Assembly: GCA_964196155.1 (NCBI GenBank)
Contig: CAXMRP010000116.1
Location: forward strand, 1-11,713
DNA from: CAXMRP01 sp964196155
GTDB taxonomy: Bacteria > Pseudomonadota > Alphaproteobacteria > Rhizobiales > Afifellaceae
DNA: 11,713 nucleotides
Direction of reading: 5' to 3'
The notes beneath the pieces were generated by a model that did no database searches, had not been told where the DNA came from, and was given only the letters and a program-made list of their open reading frames with translations. Positions 1-6,824 of this stretch are shown piece after piece. The number at the start of each line of letters is the position of its first letter. Within the stretch, counting starts at the first letter, position 1. Both the position numbers and the translations under genes were made by a program.

Positions 1-828
1 GATCTCGATGTCGAAATCAAGCCGGGCGGGCCGGACATCGCGCCGCCGCAGGTGATCGTCGGCGGTGGCGCCGATGTGGTCATTGATTGGATGCCCTCGG
101 CGCTGGCGTCGCGCGAAAAGGGTGTGCCGCTGGTCAACATCGCCCAGCCGTTCAAGCGCTCCGGCATGATGCTGACCTGCCGCAAGGAGACCGGCATTGC
201 CGCGCCGGCCGACTTCAAGGGCAAGACGCTCGGCGTGTGGTTCTTCGGCAACGAATATCCGTTTTTATCGTGGATGAGCCAGCTTGGCATCAAAACCGAT
301 GGCGGGGCTGATGGCGTCACGGTCCTCAAACAGGGCTTCAATGTCGATCCGATCCTGCAAAAGCAGGCCGATTGCATCTCCACCATGACCTACAACGAAT
401 ACTGGCAGGTCATCGATGCCGGCATTCCGGCCGGGGAACTGGTTGTCTTCAAATATGAGGACGAGGGCGTCTCGACGCTGGAAGACGGGCTTTACGTGCT
501 TGAGAGCAATCTCAAGAACCCGGCCTTTGTCGACAAGATGGCGCGCTTCGTCAAAGCCTCGATGAAGGGCTGGGCCTGGGCGCGGGAAAACTCCGATGCC
601 GCCGCCGATATCGTTCTGAAAAACGATGCCACCGGCGCGCAGACGCAAAAGCATCAGCGCCGGATGATGGGTGAAATCAACAAGCTGACGGAAGGCTCCG
701 ACGGCACGCTGGTGGAAGCCGATTACGAGCGCACGGTGCAGACGCTGTTAAAAGGTGGCTCCGATCCGGTGATCACCAAGGCGCCGGAGGGCGCCTGGAC
801 GAGGATCGTCACCGACAAGGCGATGTAA
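1..828 (+). CDS. ABC transporter substrate-binding protein, NMT1/THI5 type (5' end outside window)
   Basis: Periplasmic solute receptor of an ABC importer in the NMT1/THI5/SsuA-like group, whose members bind small organics such as pyrimidines, sulfonates or nitrate. The frame is open from base 1 to a TAA at 826-828, giving 275 visible residues. Family members usually have about 310-340, so the signal peptide and first lobe start upstream; the GTG at 52 is probably internal. Features seen include a Gly-rich GGGADVVIDW segment, a VPLVNIAQ strand, the hinge-like DFKGKTLGVW segment typical of NMT1 proteins, and a late acidic/aromatic helix with the motif GWAWARENSDAAADIV. Partner permease and ATPase genes are not in the window, so they may lie upstream. 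Two hairpins follow directly, so this looks like the last gene of its transcript. The ligand cannot be assigned from sequence alone. The family call is firm; the precise role is open. Confidence 0.85.
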   Translation, partial: DLDVEIKPGGPDIAPPQVIVGGGADVVIDWMPSALASREKGVPLVNIAQPFKRSGMMLTCRKETGIAAPADFKGKTLGVWFFGNEYPFLSWMSQLGIKTDGGADGVTVLKQGFNVDPILQKQADCISTMTYNEYWQVIDAGIPAGELVVFKYEDEGVSTLEDGLYVLESNLKNPAFVDKMARFVKASMKGWAWARENSDAAADIVLKNDATGAQTQKHQRRMMGEINKLTEGSDGTLVEADYERTVQTLLKGGSDPVITKAPEGAWTRIVTDKAM

Positions 829-829
829 T

Positions 830-855
830 CCGCCGGTTTAGTGTTTGGCCGGCGG
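830..855 (+). terminator. Hairpin directly after the binding-protein stop
   Basis: A perfect 7-bp inverted repeat (arms 830-836 CCGCCGG and 849-855 CCGGCGG) with a 12-nt T-rich loop begins one base after the TAA stop. No clean U-run follows. It could be a weak terminator or an mRNA 3'-end stabiliser working with the second hairpin about 25 bp downstream. Confidence 0.35.
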
Positions 856-880
856 TTGTCCGGCAATTTTGCGATACGGG

Positions 881-911
881 ACGGCAGGCAATAGCCTGCC
901 GTTTCAGTTTG
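881..911 (+). terminator. Probable intrinsic terminator
   Basis: A perfect 9-bp stem (881-889 ACGGCAGGC paired with 894-902 GCCTGCCGT) closes on the tetraloop AATA. It can be extended by two G-U pairs and one G-C pair at its base, and is followed by TTCAGTTT. GC-rich stem, short loop and an imperfect T tract fit a rho-independent terminator for the binding-protein gene. The T tract is weak, so efficiency is uncertain. Confidence 0.5.
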
Positions 912-996
912 CGCTGGCCGCCCACCCATGGTTGCTCGGCGGAAGCGGAATGGAGGTTTCGGCCCACATGACGCAGAGTGCTGAAAGGAAAATAGC

Positions 997-1005
997 GGGA
1001 GAAGG
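997..1005 (+). promoter_or_regulatory. Ribosome binding site of the AhpD-like gene
   Basis: GGGAGAAGG lies just upstream of the ATG at 1008; its GGAG core (998-1001) is six bases from the start. It supports this ATG over any upstream codon. Confidence 0.7.
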
Positions 1006-1007
1006 TC

Positions 1008-1595
1008 ATGCCGAGACTGCGGTATATCGAGGAAAACGAGAAGACGGACGAGGCCCGCGAGCTGATTGCCCAGGCTGAAGAAAGGGGCGCGCCAGACCCC
1101 CGTGTGGTCTCCATCATGGTCCGCAACCCGAAGGCCGGCGTCGCCTGGGTGCGCTATTGGAACGCACTTCTTTACGACGGCCTGCTGCCCCATACCCTGA
1201 AGGAGCTCTGCCGCATCCGCATATCGGTGGCGCACCGCTGCGGATACTGCTCGACCGTGCGCTCCAAGGTGGCGCAGGCCGAGGGGCTTGCCGAGGACAA
1301 GGTTGCGCAACTAGACGATTTTGAAAACAGCGACGCCTTTTCAGCGCGCGAGAAGGCGGCTTTGCGTTACGCGAGCCTGTTCAAGACTGGCGATGACGGG
1401 GTCGATTCAGACGAGGTCTACGACCAGCTTCGGCAGCACTTTTCCGAAGAAGAGATCGTCGAGCTCGGCCTGTTCTGCGCCGAAACAGACGGCGCCGGAA
1501 AGTTTGTCCGTTCGCTGCAGGTTCTGAGTTGGGAGGAGGCCTGCGAGATCAATCCCTCTCTCGGCTCCATCGGCGCGAAACAAGCGGCGGAATAG
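1008..1595 (+). CDS. Carboxymuconolactone decarboxylase family protein, AhpD-like
   Basis: 195-residue cytoplasmic protein of the CMD/AhpD superfamily: all-helical proteins acting as peroxidase partners (alkylhydroperoxidase), decarboxylases or thiol-disulfide enzymes. The AhpD core is visible as KELCRIRIS followed by HRCGYCSTVR. This gives Glu66, Cys78 and Cys81 with the spacing of the E-x11-C-x2-C pattern in AhpD. The His normally four residues after the second Cys is Arg85 here, so the proton relay is incomplete or different. A second helical half (about residues 95-190) includes an AREKAALRYA helix, a common CMD signature. The start is set by a good ribosome binding site. The gene stands alone after a probable terminator and converges with the large minus-strand operon, leaving a 31-bp gap with no obvious terminator. 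A promoter should lie in 903-990 but I see no clear boxes. The family is secure; peroxidase activity is inferred only from the CxxC. Confidence 0.85.
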   Translation: MPRLRYIEENEKTDEARELIAQAEERGAPDPRVVSIMVRNPKAGVAWVRYWNALLYDGLLPHTLKELCRIRISVAHRCGYCSTVRSKVAQAEGLAEDKVAQLDDFENSDAFSAREKAALRYASLFKTGDDGVDSDEVYDQLRQHFSEEEIVELGLFCAETDGAGKFVRSLQVLSWEEACEINPSLGSIGAKQAAE

Positions 1596-1626
1596 CCGCG
1601 CCCGGTAAAGTCAGAGGGGCCGGCAA

Positions 1627-2658
1627 TCATCCGATGGTCAGCGCCGCGCGGCCGGTCACCTCGCCCCTCTCCAACGCCACGTGCAGAGCTTCGGCTTGCT
1701 CAAGCGGACGGATGTCGGTGACCAGCGGCCGGATTTCGCCGCGGGCAACCAGGTCGAGAGCGTCGACAATCTCCGAACGGGTCACATAGCGGCTGCCGAG
1801 CAGGTCCTGCTCGTTCAGCAGCATGGCCATGGCGTCGGCCCGGAACGTTCCGCCCGCTCCGCCCAGGGTGACAAGACGGCCGCGTTTTCCGAGCGCCCGG
1901 GCGCCGGCTTCCAGTGTTGAGGCGACGGAGACATAGTCGATGGTGACATCGACGCCTTGGCCATTGGTCAGGTCGAGCAGCGCCTCGGCGACATTGCCGC
2001 TTGAGGCGTCGACCACCTCATCGGCGCCGGCCTGGCGGCAGGCATCGAATTTGTCCGCCTTGATCTCGACGGCAATTACCCGCGTGCGGGCCCAGTTGGC
2101 CATCATCACCTGATGGATGCCGACGCCACCGCCGGCGCCGAACACGGCGACGGTTTCGCCGGCCCTGATGCGGGCTCTTTTGAGCACCTTCAGCGGCGTC
2201 GCGATAGCGTCGGATATCACCGCGGTCTCGGCCGGCCGCGCTTTGTAGTCCAGCCCGTCGGGCAGCTTGATGAAGAGGTGGGCCGGCAGCTTGATCAATT
2301 CGGCGTAGCCGCCGTCGCAGTTCTTGCCGACATTGCCGCCGGTGTTGTCGCAAAGCGGCTCCAGGTTGGCCAGGCACCAGCGGCAATGGCCGCAATTGAG
2401 GTAGTAATATGCGGTGACCGCATCGCCGACGGCGAGCCCGCTGACGCCGCCCCCCACTTCGACGATTTCACCGCCGATTTCGTGGCCGATAATGCGCGGG
2501 AACTTGGCCGGCATGCGCCCCGCTTTGACGTGCTGGATGGTCAGGCCCGAGCCGCAGGCCAGGACGCGGGCGACGGCCTCGCCGGGGCCGGCTTCCGGGT
2601 CCGGCACCTGCTTGAACACGAACGGCGTATTCGGCGCCTCCAGGACCATGGCTTTCAT
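1627..2658 (-). CDS. Zinc-type medium-chain dehydrogenase/reductase, atypical catalytic-zinc site
   Basis: 343-residue cytoplasmic oxidoreductase of the MDR alcohol dehydrogenase family, last gene of the liv-type operon. The N-terminal GroES-like domain (about 1-150) carries the GHE motif (His59, Glu60) and the structural-zinc set Cys89, Cys92, Cys95, Cys103. The Rossmann domain has GAGGGVG at 174-180 and Glu198 at the end of the second strand, which favours NAD over NADP. Aligned by eye with Zn-ADHs such as E. coli AdhP, the usual CGVCHTD is CGSGLTI here. Gly38 therefore replaces the catalytic-zinc Cys, Leu39 the His and Ile41 the Asp; the third ligand position appears to be Asp150. Length and fold are otherwise normal and the frame is clean, so it is not an obvious pseudogene. 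ATG at 2658 follows GGGAG by 8 nt and lies 22 bp after the acyl-CoA dehydrogenase stop, implying co-transcription. It could be a true alcohol dehydrogenase with another zinc arrangement or a zinc-independent reductase. Substrate unknown. Confidence 0.9.
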   Translation of the reverse strand: MKAMVLEAPNTPFVFKQVPDPEAGPGEAVARVLACGSGLTIQHVKAGRMPAKFPRIIGHEIGGEIVEVGGGVSGLAVGDAVTAYYYLNCGHCRWCLANLEPLCDNTGGNVGKNCDGGYAELIKLPAHLFIKLPDGLDYKARPAETAVISDAIATPLKVLKRARIRAGETVAVFGAGGGVGIHQVMMANWARTRVIAVEIKADKFDACRQAGADEVVDASSGNVAEALLDLTNGQGVDVTIDYVSVASTLEAGARALGKRGRLVTLGGAGGTFRADAMAMLLNEQDLLGSRYVTRSEIVDALDLVARGEIRPLVTDIRPLEQAEALHVALERGEVTGRAALTIG

Positions 2659-2680
2659 CGATGTTCTCCCTGTCCGGCGT

Positions 2681-3865
2681 TCAATCGGAATAGAGGAAGT
2701 TGGCGGCCTTCAGCAGCAGGGTGCGGTTGACTCCGTCCGAATGCAGGAAGGCGGCGGCGTCCCTGAGCAGCTTCTCCAGGCCGACGTCGCGCATATAGCC
2801 GTAGCCGCCGTGAATTTCCGTGGCCCAGGTCAGCACCTTCCAGGCGGATTGCGAGGCGAACACCTTGGGAAGCGCGCCCAGGGTCCTGTCCCAGCCCGCG
2901 TCGGGGTTGTCGGCCAACCAGGCGGCGCGGTGGACATAGGCGCGGGAAACATCGTTGAGCATACGCATCTCGGCCAACTGCGCCCGGATGCCATCGTGTT
3001 CGATCAGGGGCTTGCCGCCTTGCACGCGGGTCCGGGCCCATTCGACGGTGCGCTCATATGCGGCAACGGCGACACCCAGGACAGTGGCGGCGGCGTATGT
3101 GTTGCTCTGCGGGAAAAACCGAGCCAGCACCTGGAAGCCCTCGCCCGGGGCGCCGACGACATCGGCATCGGGAACGAAGCAATTGTCGAACACCAGCTCG
3201 GCATTGTTTGCCAGGCGCTCGCCCATCTTGTCGTGAACCCGGCCGATGGAGAAACCGGGTGTGTCGCGCTCGATGAGGAAACAGGTGCTGCCGTCGGCCA
3301 GGCCCTTGCCGGCCTCCGTCTGCGCGAACAGCAGATAGAGCCTGGCCCGGTTGCCGTTGGAAATGAAGTGTTTCATGCCGTTGATAAGCCAGCCGCCATC
3401 CGCCCTCTCGGCAGATGTGTGGAACGGCGCTTCGTGGTGAATGAAGTAGTTGGACGCCGTCTCCGGTTCGGTGATGCCGATGGCCAGAAGGCAGCGCGGG
3501 TCGTCGCGAAAACGCGGCAGGTATTTCGCCCGCTGTTCCGGGCTCGCCGTATTCTGCAGGGCTTGGGCCAGCTTCAGGGTCTGGGCCATGACCACGGCGA
3601 CGCCTATGTCGCCCTTGGCCAGTTCCTCAATGACCATGGCGGTGGTCAGCGAATCGGCGCCGATGCCGCCCCAGTCCGGCGACAATGTCATGGTGCGGAT
3701 ACCGGCGGCGTCGGCCTTTTCGACGATCTCCCAGGAAAAGCACTCGGCCGGATCATTGCGCCGGTCCAGCTCGCCCGCCACCGGGCTGACGACATCGCGC
3801 ACGAAATGGCGAACGGTCTTCAGGATCGCCCGCTGCTCTTCGGTCTCGGCGAAAACGGCGTTCAT
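2681..3865 (-). CDS. Acyl-CoA dehydrogenase family flavoprotein with Asp at the catalytic-base position
   Basis: 394-residue FAD enzyme of the acyl-CoA dehydrogenase (ACAD) family, which forms a double bond in a CoA thioester and passes electrons to ETF. Domain order is normal: N-terminal helices (about 1-120), middle beta domain with GITEPETASNY (130-140) and WLINGMKHFISNG, and C-terminal helices with EIHGGYGYMRD and EKLLRDA. The FAD/substrate motif departs from the usual TEPxAGSD. The canonical YEGT segment that bears the catalytic Glu is replaced by HSDGV, putting Asp377 at the base position. At the alternative base position used by isovaleryl-CoA dehydrogenase I see Ser. The ATG at 3865 has a GGGAG seven bases upstream. 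The ATG at 3871 is too close to that site, and farther upstream starts would overlap livF. The gene sits 17 bp after livF, so co-transcription is likely. The context suggests oxidation of the imported compound after CoA activation; no CoA ligase is in the window. Confidence 0.9.
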   Translation of the reverse strand: MNAVFAETEEQRAILKTVRHFVRDVVSPVAGELDRRNDPAECFSWEIVEKADAAGIRTMTLSPDWGGIGADSLTTAMVIEELAKGDIGVAVVMAQTLKLAQALQNTASPEQRAKYLPRFRDDPRCLLAIGITEPETASNYFIHHEAPFHTSAERADGGWLINGMKHFISNGNRARLYLLFAQTEAGKGLADGSTCFLIERDTPGFSIGRVHDKMGERLANNAELVFDNCFVPDADVVGAPGEGFQVLARFFPQSNTYAAATVLGVAVAAYERTVEWARTRVQGGKPLIEHDGIRAQLAEMRMLNDVSRAYVHRAAWLADNPDAGWDRTLGALPKVFASQSAWKVLTWATEIHGGYGYMRDVGLEKLLRDAAAFLHSDGVNRTLLLKAANFLYSD

Positions 3866-3872
3866 ATCCATG

Positions 3873-3877
3873 CTCCC
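3873..3877 (-). promoter_or_regulatory. Ribosome binding site fixing the acyl-CoA dehydrogenase start
   Basis: GGGAG on the minus strand ends seven bases before ATG 3865 and only one base before ATG 3871. It therefore selects the second of two in-frame ATGs. Confidence 0.65.
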
Positions 3878-3882
3878 AGGTA

Positions 3883-4578
3883 TCACAGGCCGAGATACCG
3901 GGTCTTGATGTCCTCGCGCTCCCACAACTCGCCGGGCGGCGAGGAGTGAACGATGGCGCCCTTGCTCAGGACGTGGACGTAATCTGTGACCTTCAGGGCG
4001 AAGGCGATGTTCTGTTCAATCAGCAGGATCGACAATCCTTCCTCCTTCAACTGCCGGATGATGTTTCCGATATCCTGGACGATAATAGGCGCAAGGCCCT
4101 CCGTCGGCTCATCCATCAGCAGGATGTCGGGATTGGTCATCAGCGCCCGGGCGATAGCCAGCATCTGCTGTTCGCCGCCGCTGAGTTGGTTGCCCTTGTG
4201 CTCCAGCCGCTCTTTCAGCCTCGGGAAAAGGGCGAAAATCCTCTCCTCGTTCCACGGACCGGCGGCCTGCTTGCGGACGCCGACATGCAGGTTCTCAAGG
4301 ACGCTTAGCGACGGGAAAATCCGCCTTCCCTGGGGAACCAGGCCGAGGTTCATCTGGGCGCGTTTGTAGGCGCTGATGTTGGTGACGTCGACGCCGTTTA
4401 TCAGTATCTGTCCGCGCCTGGGTGGCGCGAAACCGATGATCGAGCGGATCAGCGTGGTCTTGCCCATGCCGTTTCGACCGAGGATGCCGACGATGCTTTG
4501 GTCGTCCAGGTCCAGCGAAATGCCCCGCAAGACATGGCTTTCGCCATAATAGGTATGGATATCAATGACTGTCAGCAT
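3883..4578 (-). CDS. livF: Branched-chain amino acid-type ABC transporter ATP-binding protein LivF
   Basis: 231-residue ATPase, one of two nucleotide-binding subunits of the HAAT (branched-chain amino acid-type) importer, working at the inner face of the membrane with LivG, LivH and LivM. Seen in order: Walker A GRNGMGKTT (34-42), the family motif VPQGRRIFPSLSVLENL (81-97), signature LSGGEQ (132-137), Walker B ILLMDEPTEGL (152-162), and LLIEQN, where the switch position is Gln as is normal in LivF. Length is typical. The ATG follows the livG stop by nine bases, and its Shine-Dalgarno AGGA (4586-4589) overlaps the livG TAG, a sign of coupled translation. In this family the ligand is set by the binding protein, so 'branched-chain amino acid' is a family name, not a substrate claim. 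Confidence 0.95.
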   Translation of the reverse strand: MLTVIDIHTYYGESHVLRGISLDLDDQSIVGILGRNGMGKTTLIRSIIGFAPPRRGQILINGVDVTNISAYKRAQMNLGLVPQGRRIFPSLSVLENLHVGVRKQAAGPWNEERIFALFPRLKERLEHKGNQLSGGEQQMLAIARALMTNPDILLMDEPTEGLAPIIVQDIGNIIRQLKEEGLSILLIEQNIAFALKVTDYVHVLSKGAIVHSSPPGELWEREDIKTRYLGL

Positions 4579-4587
4579 CGATTGGTC

Positions 4588-5337
4588 CTAATCCGTTCCA
4601 AAATAGATGCTTTGGACTTTTTCGTTGGCCTTGATTTCCTCAACGGTCCCCGATGCATGGAACTTGCCTTGGTGAAGCACCGTGATCGTTTCGGCCAGAG
4701 CAAAGGCGACGCCCATGTCGTGCTCGATCAGCAAGACGGTGATCTGCGGATCGATGGTCTTCAACAATTCCGTGAACGAATTGGTTTCGGCCGGTGACAG
4801 GCCGGCGGTCGGCTCGTCGAGGAGCAGAAGGCGGGGGTTGCCGATCAGCGCCATGCACACCTCGATCTGGCGTTGCTCGCCGTGGGACAGGAATTTGACC
4901 TGGCTGTCCCGCTGGTCGGTAAGCTCGAACTTGACCAGAAATTCCTCGGCCCGTTCATAAAAACGACGATAGGATGCCATCGGCTTGAACATCACGAATT
5001 TCGTGCGGTCGGTCCCCTGCGCCGCCAGTATGAGGTTCTCCAGCACGCTCAGTTCCGGAAACAGGTTGGTGACCTGGAAGGTCCGGGAGATGCCCAAGGC
5101 GATGCGCCTGTGCGTGGGCAGTTTGGTGACATCGGTTCCAAACAGGTGGATGCCGCCCTCGGAGGCAAGAAGCTCGCCGCAGATGAGGTTGAACAAAGTG
5201 GTTTTTCCGGCGCCGTTAGGCCCGATGATCGCCCGCCTTTCCCCGACCTCCACTTTGAAACTGACGTGATCGATGGCCAGAAGACCGCCGAAGTTCTTCG
5301 TCACGTCCCGCAAATCGAGGCAAACTGAATTTTCCAC
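4588..5337 (-). CDS. livG: Branched-chain amino acid-type ABC transporter ATP-binding protein LivG
   Basis: 249-residue ATPase, partner of LivF. Visible motifs are the LivG opening VTKNFGGLLAIDHVSF, Walker A GPNGAGKTT (39-47), GISRTFQVTNLFPELSVLENL, signature LSHGEQRQ, Walker B LLLLDEPTAGLSP and the switch His in LLIEHD. The frame is open upstream to an ATG at 5430, but that start would run through an intercistronic hairpin and add 31 residues unlike any LivG. I chose the GTG at 5335-5337, which gives the family length. No strong Shine-Dalgarno precedes it, so the exact start is uncertain by a few codons and initiation may be weak. It lies 113 bp after the binding-protein gene, the second-widest gap in the operon. 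Confidence 0.92.
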   Translation of the reverse strand: MENSVCLDLRDVTKNFGGLLAIDHVSFKVEVGERRAIIGPNGAGKTTLFNLICGELLASEGGIHLFGTDVTKLPTHRRIALGISRTFQVTNLFPELSVLENLILAAQGTDRTKFVMFKPMASYRRFYERAEEFLVKFELTDQRDSQVKFLSHGEQRQIEVCMALIGNPRLLLLDEPTAGLSPAETNSFTELLKTIDPQITVLLIEHDMGVAFALAETITVLHQGKFHASGTVEEIKANEKVQSIYFGTD

Positions 5338-5394
5338 GCGTCTAATGCCCGGCTCGTTGGTTTTTGCGTCTGTCTGTGTGCCCACATGCGGTGG

Positions 5395-5424
5395 CCGGGA
5401 GAGCACACACGATTGCTCTCCCGG
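5395..5424 (-). promoter_or_regulatory. Intercistronic hairpin between binding-protein gene and livG
   Basis: Perfect 11-bp inverted repeat (arms 5395-5405 and 5414-5424, CCGGGAGAGCA and its complement) with an 8-nt loop, 26 bases after the binding-protein stop. On the minus-strand transcript no T-run follows, so it is not a simple terminator. Position and strength fit a 3'-end stabiliser or partial attenuator that lets the binding protein be made in excess over the ATPases, a common arrangement in ABC importer operons. That role is inferred. Confidence 0.6.
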
Positions 5425-5450
5425 TCCCAAAATTCAGGCCTGCCAGTGGC

Positions 5451-6692
5451 TCACGGCTTCAACGGCGGAAAACTCCTGTCGTAGACAGGCTGCTGCAGGA
5501 ACTTCTCCGCGCCAAAGGTCCAGAACTGGGATACGTCCGGATAGGTTTTGACGACGGTGTTCTGCAACTCACCGCCGACTCTTTCCACCTTGCGAATGTA
5601 GACGTTCTCGATGGGGTTGCCGTAGCTGTCGATTTTCAGTGGTCCCCGGGGGACGTCTGTGAGCTGCTGGTTTTGCAGCGCCGCCAGAAACGCGTCGCGA
5701 TCCTCGACATTGCCATTGACCGACTTCATCGCCTCGATGGCCCAGCGGCCGCCAGTGTACAGGGCCTCGCTGTAATACGAGGCGCTCTTGCCGGCAAATT
5801 CCCTGTAGGCCTTGGTGAATTTCTTGTTCACCGGCGTGTCAATCGCGGCGCTGTAATGCAGCGCCGTTACAATGCCGAGCGCCTCATCCCCCATGGATGG
5901 CAGAACATGCTCGTCGGTGGTCGTGCCGCCGCCAAGCAGCATAAACTTGCCCTTGAGGCCGAATTCCTCGAACTGTTTTCCGAACTGCAGCGCCCCGGCG
6001 CCGAACAAAAGGGCGAAAACGGCATCGGCGTCCTTGTCGATTTGCGGCAAGAAGGGTGCGTAATCACGGTTTCCGACGGGCACCCAAATTTTCTGGACAA
6101 CCTTTCCGCCGGCATCCTCGAAGGTTTTCTGGAAGCCGCCGATGACCTCCCAGCCGAAGGCGTAATCGAAGCCGATGGTGACGATCTTGCGCAACCCCAG
6201 TTCGTTGTAGGCGTATTCGCCGAACGGATGGGAAGGAAGGCTGCTCGACCACCCGGTACGAACGATCCACTTGGCGCGTTTCCTCTGGGTGAGGTCGTCG
6301 GGCGACATGACCGGATAGAGAGTCGGAATTTTTTTGCCGTCCACATAGGGCTGCAAAGCATACCCCGTCGATGCCAGCAGGCCGCCTATGAGAATATCGA
6401 CGCCGTCCTTTTCGACCAGTTTTCGCACCTTGGTCAGGGCGACCGCCGGCTTCGCCTCGGTATCCTCGGAAATCAGCACGATCTCCCGGCCGCCGACACT
6501 TCCGCCCTGTTCTTTCAAAACCAACTGGAGTCCGGCAAGCATGTCCTTGCCGGTCTGCGCCGCGAACCCCGTCAACGGGGCGAAGAATCCGATCTTGATC
6601 GGGTCTTTTGCCTGTGCGGATGAGGGACCTACCACTGCCGTCACGCCGATCATCGACAATGCGATGACGGAAAATAGGGACCGTCTGTTCAT
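5451..6692 (-). CDS. ABC transporter substrate-binding protein, branched-chain amino acid type (Peripla_BP_6)
   Basis: 413-residue periplasmic receptor of the LivK/UrtA/AmiC-like type. The Sec signal peptide is clear: MNRRSL, a hydrophobic core to about residue 22, and probable cleavage after AQA near residue 28. The mature protein opens with DPIKIGFFAPLTGFAAQTG, the standard first strand and ligand loop of the fold, followed by GGREIVLISEDTEAKP, ALTKVRKLVEKDGVDILIGG and a second lobe with GFDYAFGWEVIGGFQKTFEDAGG. The late motif DVPRGPLKIDSYGNPIENVYI is typical of this family. The ATG at 6692 follows a very good Shine-Dalgarno (GGAGG, 6-nt spacing) and gives the signal peptide; an upstream in-frame ATG at 6806 gives a charged, unlikely leader. 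Gene order H-M-binding protein-G-F, with wide gaps on both sides and a hairpin behind, suggests separate control of its expression. Ligand not assignable. Confidence 0.93.
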   Translation of the reverse strand: MNRRSLFSVIALSMIGVTAVVGPSSAQAKDPIKIGFFAPLTGFAAQTGKDMLAGLQLVLKEQGGSVGGREIVLISEDTEAKPAVALTKVRKLVEKDGVDILIGGLLASTGYALQPYVDGKKIPTLYPVMSPDDLTQRKRAKWIVRTGWSSSLPSHPFGEYAYNELGLRKIVTIGFDYAFGWEVIGGFQKTFEDAGGKVVQKIWVPVGNRDYAPFLPQIDKDADAVFALLFGAGALQFGKQFEEFGLKGKFMLLGGGTTTDEHVLPSMGDEALGIVTALHYSAAIDTPVNKKFTKAYREFAGKSASYYSEALYTGGRWAIEAMKSVNGNVEDRDAFLAALQNQQLTDVPRGPLKIDSYGNPIENVYIRKVERVGGELQNTVVKTYPDVSQFWTFGAEKFLQQPVYDRSFPPLKP

Positions 6693-6824
6693 GATATTCC
6701 TCCACTGTTTCTTTGTTCTAGCCACTAGAGCGGTCGTATCGTTTGAGTTCGAAAAGCATTCTCCGTATTCGTCTTTCGACCGCCTAGCCGACCGATAAAA
6801 ACTCATCGTTTCGAGTGCCGCGGC
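6693..6824 (-). promoter_or_regulatory. 132-bp gap before the binding-protein gene: strong RBS and repeated motifs
   Basis: The widest gap within the operon. It holds GGAGG at 6699-6703, six bases before ATG 6692. An imperfect inverted repeat pairs 6725-6736 (CTAGAGCGGTCG) with 6777-6787 (CGACCGCCTAG), one bulged base. A near direct repeat, ATCGTTTGAGT versus ATCGTTTCGAGT, also lies inside. I see no convincing -35/-10 pair. An internal promoter or regulator site for extra binding-protein expression is plausible but unproven. Confidence 0.4.

Noticed and set aside
1596..1626. Bidirectional terminator between the convergent AhpD-like and MDR genes
   Set aside because: No stem of useful length and no T-run is visible in these 31 bases.
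2414..3949. Long + strand open frame of 511 codons opposite the MDR and acyl-CoA dehydrogenase genes
   Set aside because: The minus-strand genes have clear family motifs and ribosome sites. The + frame has no recognisable domain and is a typical GC-rich antisense shadow.
5338..5430. Longer LivG N-terminus from ATG 5430
   Set aside because: It would cross the intercistronic hairpin and add 31 residues without LivG similarity; the GTG at 5337 gives the family length.
5364..6623. Long + strand open frame of 419 codons opposite the binding-protein gene
   Set aside because: It is antisense to a clear signal-peptide-bearing receptor with family motifs throughout, and shows no domain of its own.
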